Assembly: GCF_014212125.1 (NCBI RefSeq)
Contig: NZ_JACJVP010000006.1
Span: forward strand, 1 to 64,000
From: Cohnella nanjingensis
GTDB taxonomy: Bacteria > Bacillota > Bacilli > Paenibacillales > Paenibacillaceae
Length of the DNA stretch: 64,000 nucleotides
Direction: 5' to 3'
Positions 58,270 through 64,000 of the stretch are shown one piece after another (the stretch's first letter is position 1; the number at the start of each line of letters is the position of its first letter). The translations under genes and the position numbers were made by a program. The notes beneath the pieces are model-generated. The model had not been told where the DNA came from, made no database searches, and saw nothing but the letters and a program-made list of their open reading frames with translations.

Positions 58270-61245
58270 TTATTGCCGGGGAACGGTGTACGTGCCGACA
58301 TCCTTGACGGCAAAAGCGGGAACGTCGTTTAGAGACGTATTGATGCCGAGCTTGATTCCCTTTAATCGATCGAGGTCCAATTGGCCGTTGTCGTCCTGTC
58401 CGCCGAAATTCGCCCAGACGAGGGACCCGAAAGGAACGATCACCTGATTCCAGCCCGGCTTGATCGCGAATGCGTTAATCGTATAGTAGGTGCTGCCGTT
58501 CATCTCGTCAACCATGAGCCGCAACTCCGTGTCCGGCACGCCATTCTCCGAATAGACCATGAAGGCGATGCCGTCTTTGCCGGAGTAGTTCGTGCCTGCC
58601 GGGAATTCCAGGATCGGATACGTCCACTTGACGGCATCGACGAACTCGTATTTGAATTGCACCGATCCCGCCTCGGCTCCAGCCGAAATGTGCGATACGC
58701 CTCCCGGACTGATGTTCGGAATCCAGCGAGCCGGATCATCTGCGCCGGGAATCGGATCTACTTGCACGCCCGTCAATTCCGTGGTAATCCGGGCTACCGT
58801 GGGCGATGTCGGTTTCCCGCCGATCGTTCCCGTAAACGTTACGTCGGCTATCGCGTTGCGCTTCGTCTGCGGACCGGCGGTTACCTCGAATGAGAGCACT
58901 TTCCGCTCGAACGGATCCAGCGATACGAGCTGCTCGGCCGGGCTCATTTTCCATCCGCCCGTCGCCTCTCCCTTTACTTTACCTGTTACCGGGGAATCGT
59001 TCAAATTATAAACCTCAAGTTCGACCCGGTTCGGCGTCTCCGTCTCCAGTTTATAAGCTCCGAAAGCTTTCATGTTTTCGCGCGCGCTGTCGGCATACTT
59101 CTGATTAAGCACGATTCGCTCCGCTTGGGTCAGCTTCGTTTGCGCTTTGCCATTGTTTCCGCCGTTGTGCGGAACTCCGGCTTCGGCATCGGACGGATTG
59201 CCCGTGACCACATACATGGGATCCGGGCCCGCCTGAACCGTAAGGACATGCCGGTCTGCTTGGATCGTTTGCTTCCGTCCCATCATATCGACGAGGTCGA
59301 CCTGGTCAGCATGCAGGTCGAGCCGGATCGATTGCGGCTGCTCCGACCACAGGACGAGTACGGAACGATTACCGTTGCGGAACCAATGCCCTTGGGCCCC
59401 GGACGGAAGATTCGCTTGAGCGCGGGCATATTTCGCTTCGCCAAGCACATCCGTCATGTTGGCTTCCGCCGCATATGCGGGATAGGGAGCATTCTCCGCA
59501 TTAAACATGCCGTACTGGCTTGTGCCCTCCTTATAGTAAGGCATGACGAACCAAAAGTGTTTATCCACGCCGACGGATAGCGATTCGACCGCAGAGGTGA
59601 CCAAATACCGCGCTTGGGCCCGCTGCTCCCGAAGCGTCATATCGGCCGCGCCGTTGGCGGAGATCGGGATGCCGGCTTCCGTCACCCACAATTGTTTTTT
59701 CGCGCCGCCATTAGCGAGAAGAAACCTGTAGTGATTCGCGGCATGATCGGGGAACGGTACGATGTCGGGGTCGTCCGGCGCGTATCCTTTCGGATAACTG
59801 TGAACGTTATAGATGTCAATATACTTTAACATTTGATTATCCATCAGGAGCTGCGCGTAGTCGCCGGGACGGAACGCCAGACCCCCGACGGCCGTCAACG
59901 GTTTCGCTACGCTGTCGCGGTAGCCGATGGCGGCAGCCTTCAAGAAAGCGGCAAATTGGTCGGCGGATTCGCTTTGCGAAGTGAACGCCGCCTCCTCCTC
60001 GTTCCAAATCTCCCATGCCTGCACCGTGCTGCCGAAGTGATCGGCCGAATCTTTGGCGTACCGGTACGTAGCCAGCAGATCGGTCGGCAGCTTATCGCCC
60101 GCCTTGCTCTGCGTCCAAGTCGGCGCATCGGCGTACACGTCCAAAATCTTAATTCCCTTGTTCGCAACGGCTTGGATGAGCGGATCGTAATGGGAATAAT
60201 CGAATACCCCTGGAGCGGGATTGACGACGCTCCAAACGATGCGGTCCCGCACCCACTGCACGCCGATTCGTTTCATCGCCTCGGCGAAATCGGGAATATC
60301 CCCCGGCTTGACCAGATAGGAGAAAGCAGCGTCGATCGCAAAGGGCGACGATTGCGGCATTTTCCGCTGATCGTAAGGGACGACAACCGAAAAATAAGTC
60401 GTTATCGCGCTTGCGCTGTTTGCCAGGCGAACTTCAACCGTGTAATGCCCTCTCGCGAGCGTGCCAAGCGGGATTTCCGCTTCCCGCTGCTTCGCCGGAA
60501 CTGTGGCCTGCCCGCTGTACAAGACCTGCCCCCTATAATCCTTCACTTCAACGGATACGCTCGCGGCCGCAGCTACGCTCTCCGTCAATTCGACGGTCAG
60601 CTTCACGTTGTCCTTATCCTCGTACACGTTCATTGGAGCATCAGTGCGTATCCGATGAATGCCGAGCGGCACCTTGCGGAAGCTGAAAGCGTCAAGGAAT
60701 AATACATAGTGGTTGTCTCCAAGCTTCCTTCTCTCGTCGACCTTGAACGAGACCGTATTGACGCCTTCCCGAAGCTCTATTAGACCTGCGGTATACTTCC
60801 GGACCGTATCGTTTACCCGTCCGATCTCCCTGGCGCCTACGACCGATACGAAGTTTCCGTCATTAATGCGGACGGCGTACGGCGAAGTCCATATCTCATC
60901 GGCGGGAGTCGCGATGATGCCAAGCTCGTAAACTCCGGAGACGGGAGCGTTGACTTCGTAGGAAGCCACATAACCGCCGGCTGGCGCTGCATCGTCGGTC
61001 AACAATCGGAAATATGCCCCTCCGCTGTAGGCCGGATCCACGATGGTGCCCGATCCCCATCCCGTGAAATTGTGACTGACTGCTTGTTCTCCTTCCACCA
61101 CGATCGTCTCGTCGACAGGCGTCTGCGCTTTGACGTCGGCGCCTCCTGCCGGAACGATCAGACCGAAAGCAAGGAACCCAGCGAGCGCAAAGGCAACGAA
61201 TCGGTTCCACCGCCCGCCTCCGCCTTGCCTCGTTTGCAGATGCAT
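58270..61245 (-). CDS. Secreted clan GH-A glycosidase (GH39-like) with CBM modules
   Basis: 991 residues, signal peptide within the first 45. Residues about 45-195 form a CBM6/35-like sandwich (ETIVVEGEQAVSHNFTGWGS); then a TIM barrel with acid/base Glu in VQAWEIWNEEEAAF and nucleophile Glu in LWVTEAGIPIS, as in clan GH-A families such as 39 and 5. The last ~300 residues are beta-rich, probably more binding modules. Substrate unknown. ATG 61245 follows AAAGGAG. Last gene of the LplABC-type operon. Confidence 0.82.
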   Translation of the reverse strand: MHLQTRQGGGGRWNRFVAFALAGFLAFGLIVPAGGADVKAQTPVDETIVVEGEQAVSHNFTGWGSGTIVDPAYSGGAYFRLLTDDAAPAGGYVASYEVNAPVSGVYELGIIATPADEIWTSPYAVRINDGNFVSVVGAREIGRVNDTVRKYTAGLIELREGVNTVSFKVDERRKLGDNHYVLFLDAFSFRKVPLGIHRIRTDAPMNVYEDKDNVKLTVELTESVAAAASVSVEVKDYRGQVLYSGQATVPAKQREAEIPLGTLARGHYTVEVRLANSASAITTYFSVVVPYDQRKMPQSSPFAIDAAFSYLVKPGDIPDFAEAMKRIGVQWVRDRIVWSVVNPAPGVFDYSHYDPLIQAVANKGIKILDVYADAPTWTQSKAGDKLPTDLLATYRYAKDSADHFGSTVQAWEIWNEEEAAFTSQSESADQFAAFLKAAAIGYRDSVAKPLTAVGGLAFRPGDYAQLLMDNQMLKYIDIYNVHSYPKGYAPDDPDIVPFPDHAANHYRFLLANGGAKKQLWVTEAGIPISANGAADMTLREQRAQARYLVTSAVESLSVGVDKHFWFVMPYYKEGTSQYGMFNAENAPYPAYAAEANMTDVLGEAKYARAQANLPSGAQGHWFRNGNRSVLVLWSEQPQSIRLDLHADQVDLVDMMGRKQTIQADRHVLTVQAGPDPMYVVTGNPSDAEAGVPHNGGNNGKAQTKLTQAERIVLNQKYADSARENMKAFGAYKLETETPNRVELEVYNLNDSPVTGKVKGEATGGWKMSPAEQLVSLDPFERKVLSFEVTAGPQTKRNAIADVTFTGTIGGKPTSPTVARITTELTGVQVDPIPGADDPARWIPNISPGGVSHISAGAEAGSVQFKYEFVDAVKWTYPILEFPAGTNYSGKDGIAFMVYSENGVPDTELRLMVDEMNGSTYYTINAFAIKPGWNQVIVPFGSLVWANFGGQDDNGQLDLDRLKGIKLGINTSLNDVPAFAVKDVGTYTVPRQ

Positions 61246-61296
61246 GAATCATGCTCCTTTCATGTGGGCATGGCCTTGCCGTTCCTTTCGCTTTCC

Positions 61297-62181
61297 CTAT
61301 GATTTGACGCTTCCGAGCACGATGCCTTTTACAAAATACTTTTGCAGAAAAGGGTAGACGAGCAAGATCGGCAGCGCGCCTAGAAAAATTTGCGCCGCCC
61401 GTGCGGTTCGTTGGGAAACGGCGATTAACTCGAACAAGCTTTGTCCGCTGAAATTGAGGCTGCTGCTATTGGCCACCATCAGCTGAAGATAGGTGGACAA
61501 CGGATATTTTTCGGGAAAATTCATCAGCACCAACCCATCGAACCAAGCGTTCCAATGCCCGACCAGCGTAAACAACGACACGGTTGCGATAACGGGGAGA
61601 GAGAGCGGCACGTACATTCGCCATAACACGGTCCAGTGCCCCGCCCCGTCCAGAAACGCCGATTCTTCGATGTCCTTCGGAAGGCCACGGAAAAAGTTCA
61701 GCATCAGGATGACATTGAACACGGGAACGGCTCCGGGAATGATAAGCGCCCAGATCGTATTGAGCAATCCGGTTGTCTTCACGGTCATATACCAGGGAAT
61801 TAACCCGCCGCTGAACAGAATCGTCAGGATGAAATACCAGGCGTACGTCGTGCGAAGACGGAATTCCCGCTGCTCCTTGGACAACGGATAGGCGCACAGA
61901 ACCGTGAGCAGCATGTTGACGGCGAATCCCAAGGGCGTTCGTAACAAGGTTACTTCGAACGAACGGATGAACTCCTTCTTATGCAGGATGAATTCATACG
62001 ACGCGAACGTGAAATCGACCGGCCACAGCTTCACCATCCCGGACGTGGCGGCGGTGCTTGAGCTGAATGAAATGGCGAGAACATGAATAAGCGGGAAAAG
62101 GCACGTGGCCGCCAGTCCGATCAGAAACGCGTAATTGATAACGATAAACAGCCTTCGGCTCCAGGACAATTGAATGTTCAT
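61297..62181 (-). CDS. LplC/YtcP-type ABC transporter permease
   Basis: About 294 residues, six membrane helices and an EAA loop (IEESAFLDGAGHWTVLWRMY); ends in the family-typical QKYFVKGIVLGSVKS. ATG 62181 after GGAGGG; the upstream extension overlaps the partner permease and is not used. Confidence 0.92.
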   Translation of the reverse strand: MNIQLSWSRRLFIVINYAFLIGLAATCLFPLIHVLAISFSSSTAATSGMVKLWPVDFTFASYEFILHKKEFIRSFEVTLLRTPLGFAVNMLLTVLCAYPLSKEQREFRLRTTYAWYFILTILFSGGLIPWYMTVKTTGLLNTIWALIIPGAVPVFNVILMLNFFRGLPKDIEESAFLDGAGHWTVLWRMYVPLSLPVIATVSLFTLVGHWNAWFDGLVLMNFPEKYPLSTYLQLMVANSSSLNFSGQSLFELIAVSQRTARAAQIFLGALPILLVYPFLQKYFVKGIVLGSVKS

Positions 62182-62197
62182 CTCGGCTCGCCCTCCT

Positions 62198-63097
62198 TCA
62201 AAAAATCCGATAATTGGCCAAACGGTAGGCCAAATAGTAGGATGTCGAAATGAGGACAAGAGAAACGACCGACTTTAGAAGTCCGATCGCCGTCGCAACG
62301 CCGTACTGGGCGTCCAGGATGCCCATCCGATAAATCAAAGTGTCCAGAATATCTCCGCTTTTGTAGACGGAAGGACTGTACAAATTGAACACCTGCTCAA
62401 AGCCGCCGTTCAAGACGTTGCCAAGGCTGAGCGTCGCCAGCAGCACCACGATAGGAACGATTCCCGGTAAAGTGACATGCCACACCTGTCGCCAATGGTT
62501 CGCCCCGTCCATGACGGCCGCCTCATACAGCACCGGATTAATGCCGGTTATCGCCGCCAAATACACGATCGTGCCGAAGCCGAACTCCTTCCAAACATCC
62601 GAGACGACCAACACATAAGGGAACCAGCGATTGTCGCCGAGGAAGAACACGGAGTCGAAGCCGATCGCTTGCAAAATCCGGTTCACGATCCCTTCGGAGG
62701 GCGAAAGAATGTCGAGGAGGATGCCGCTCAATATGATCCACGACAAAAAGTGCGGCAAATAAATGAGCGTCTGAATTCCTTTTTTGACGAACGTTTTCCT
62801 TACTTCGTTCAGCAGGAGCGCGGCCGCGATCGGCATGGCCAGCCCGGCTACGATCTTCATCGAAGCGATGAAGATCGTGTTCCGGACGACTTCCGCGATG
62901 GTCGGCATATCCGCCACGTATCGGAAATTGCCAAGTCCGATCCATTTGGATCCGAATACGCCCTTGATCGGAACAAACTTCTCGAACGCGATGACGATTC
63001 CCGCCATCGGAACATACGCGTAAATGAAAACCAGTATAACGCCCGGCAAAAGCATCAAATGTAAGGGGAGCCCGCGGCCTCCGAATATTTTATTCAA
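62198..63097 (-). CDS. LplB-type ABC transporter permease
   Basis: 299 residues, six membrane helices, EAA loop LYEAAVMDGANHWRQVWHVT and the family-typical GIVIAFEKFVPIKGVFGS start. Initiation is at TTG 63097, right after GGGGGAGAG. Partner of the LplC-type permease. Confidence 0.92.
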   Translation of the reverse strand: MNKIFGGRGLPLHLMLLPGVILVFIYAYVPMAGIVIAFEKFVPIKGVFGSKWIGLGNFRYVADMPTIAEVVRNTIFIASMKIVAGLAMPIAAALLLNEVRKTFVKKGIQTLIYLPHFLSWIILSGILLDILSPSEGIVNRILQAIGFDSVFFLGDNRWFPYVLVVSDVWKEFGFGTIVYLAAITGINPVLYEAAVMDGANHWRQVWHVTLPGIVPIVVLLATLSLGNVLNGGFEQVFNLYSPSVYKSGDILDTLIYRMGILDAQYGVATAIGLLKSVVSLVLISTSYYLAYRLANYRIF

Positions 63098-63132
63098 CTA
63101 TCTCTCCCCCTCGTATCGCTTGTTGTCCAAGC

Positions 63133-64000
63133 TTATTTGCTGGCCTTCCAGTCAGCGACTTCCTTCGTCACTTCGTCCCCGCCGAGCTTTTTCCAATTGG
63201 CCACGAAATCGTCGAACGTATCGACTGAAGATTCGCCCATAATTATTTTCGTGAACGTCTCTAACTCCAGCTTCGACAGCGTCGCTTGCTTCTCCGCCAT
63301 GATGGACGACGGGGCCGAGATGAATTCCGTCGGTTGATAACCATTGTTTTTGTTATAATCGTACAAAATCCCTTGAGCGCCGCGCTCCCCGAAAATCATC
63401 GCGTAGCCCCAGCCATTTACGTCGCCATCGTAATACGATTTCACGATTTTATAGGTGTTCGGCTCCGGCGTATGTTCGTCCAGCTTCGAAGTGTCGTTCG
63501 TCTTGAACGCTTCCGTTACTTTCGCGTATACGTCAAGATTTTGGGTCGGGTTGCTGCCTTTCACGAGCGCATACTGCCATTTCTCGATATCGCCTTTGAT
63601 CGCGTATTTCTCGACCGGGAACGCTTCCCGCGACCTCGGCTCCAAATACGTATTCATCAGCTTGACGACCGCCTCGGGATGCGTCATTCCTTTGCGAACG
63701 ACATAATATTCCGCCACGTTGAACTTTGTCTGCGGCTTGGCCGGCTGACCGTCGATAGAAGGTAGCCGGTACGCCTGCAGATCCAAATTGGGATCTTTCT
63801 TCTTGGCGTCCGGGAACAGCAGCGGCGAGTAATGCAGCCCGTAATACATGCCCACTTTCCCCGCGTTAAAGTCCTGGATCAGCGCGTCGTGATTTTTGAC
63901 GCCGAACTCTCGGTCGATGACACCTTTTTTGTATAGCTCCTGCAGTTTGGCGAGCGCCTGCTTCATCTCCGGCTGAATGCTGCCATAGACGAGATTTCCG
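63133..64000 (-). CDS. LplA/YtcQ-type solute-binding protein, N-terminus beyond the right edge
   Basis: The C-terminal ~289 residues of a large Paenibacillus-type binding lipoprotein: LAKLQELYKKGVIDREFGVK, GKVGMYYGLHYSPL, and a final IMAEKQATLSKLELETFTKI helix typical of LplA-like proteins. The signal peptide lies outside the window. First visible gene of the operon with LplB, LplC and the GH-A enzyme. Confidence 0.9.
   Translation of the reverse strand, partial: GNLVYGSIQPEMKQALAKLQELYKKGVIDREFGVKNHDALIQDFNAGKVGMYYGLHYSPLLFPDAKKKDPNLDLQAYRLPSIDGQPAKPQTKFNVAEYYVVRKGMTHPEAVVKLMNTYLEPRSREAFPVEKYAIKGDIEKWQYALVKGSNPTQNLDVYAKVTEAFKTNDTSKLDEHTPEPNTYKIVKSYYDGDVNGWGYAMIFGERGAQGILYDYNKNNGYQPTEFISAPSSIMAEKQATLSKLELETFTKIIMGESSVDTFDDFVANWKKLGGDEVTKEVADWKASK

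Overview
The window looks like chromosomal DNA from a polysaccharide-degrading member of the Paenibacillaceae (Paenibacillus or Cohnella type). This is an inference from strong Bacillus-type ribosome binding sites with ATG/GTG/TTG starts, YesMN/LplABC-style sugar systems, lipobox-bearing binding proteins, stem-plus-U terminators, and moderate-to-high GC interrupted by AT-richer patches. It is mostly a carbohydrate-utilisation region aimed at pectin side chains and related plant glycans, broken by regulatory and accessory patches.

Left end (1-6.6 kb): the start of a secreted RCC1-repeat protein; a tyrosine recombinase alone between two 19-bp inverted recombinase-type sites; two tandem HD-GYP (c-di-GMP phosphodiesterase family) genes, the second with a degenerate HD motif; and, converging on the pair, a promoter plus class-I c-di-GMP riboswitch that would give RNA antisense to the second HD-GYP gene. 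Then comes a MerR/TipAS-type regulator co-transcribed with a DUF2268 putative metalloprotease from a classic 19-bp-spacer MerR promoter.

6.7-15.2 kb: an arabinan-utilisation operon (binding protein, two permeases, two GH43 enzymes, a secreted GH93-like arabinanase with CBM13 and CBM42-type modules) next to an ArsR-type regulator with an unusually large C-terminal domain. 15.4-23.4 kb: a second ABC importer continuing into an HlyD-type adaptor and a MacB-like membrane protein, divergent from an OmpR/HK two-component pair.

23.5-30.3 kb is an accessory patch: VOC protein, WYL regulator with a structured leader, PemK/MazF toxin-antitoxin pair, aldo/keto reductase, SDR, a damaged tRNA-Ala-like sequence, an HNH remnant and a frameshifted methyltransferase. 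Two copies of a ~168-bp terminator-bearing repeat bracket most of it.

30.3-48.5 kb: an eight-gene operon (binding protein, two permeases, GH78-like, GH106-like, GH36, SGNH hydrolase) with a LacI regulator, a secreted multi-module beta-propeller enzyme under matching operator sites, and an FAD oxidoreductase divergent from an AraC regulator. 49.4-52.7 kb is decayed: several frameshifted fragments (DMT transporter, methyltransferase-like, DnaN-like sliding clamp fused to an AraC N-terminus). 52.8-64 kb: an LplABC-type importer with a GH-A-clan glycosidase, a YesMN-like two-component system, an alpha/beta hydrolase and an SGNH hydrolase.

No sugar-importer ATPase gene is visible for any of the four importers, which fits use of a shared MsmX-type ATPase encoded elsewhere. 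Together the systems bind oligosaccharides outside the cell, import them and finish hydrolysis inside, each under its own dedicated regulator.
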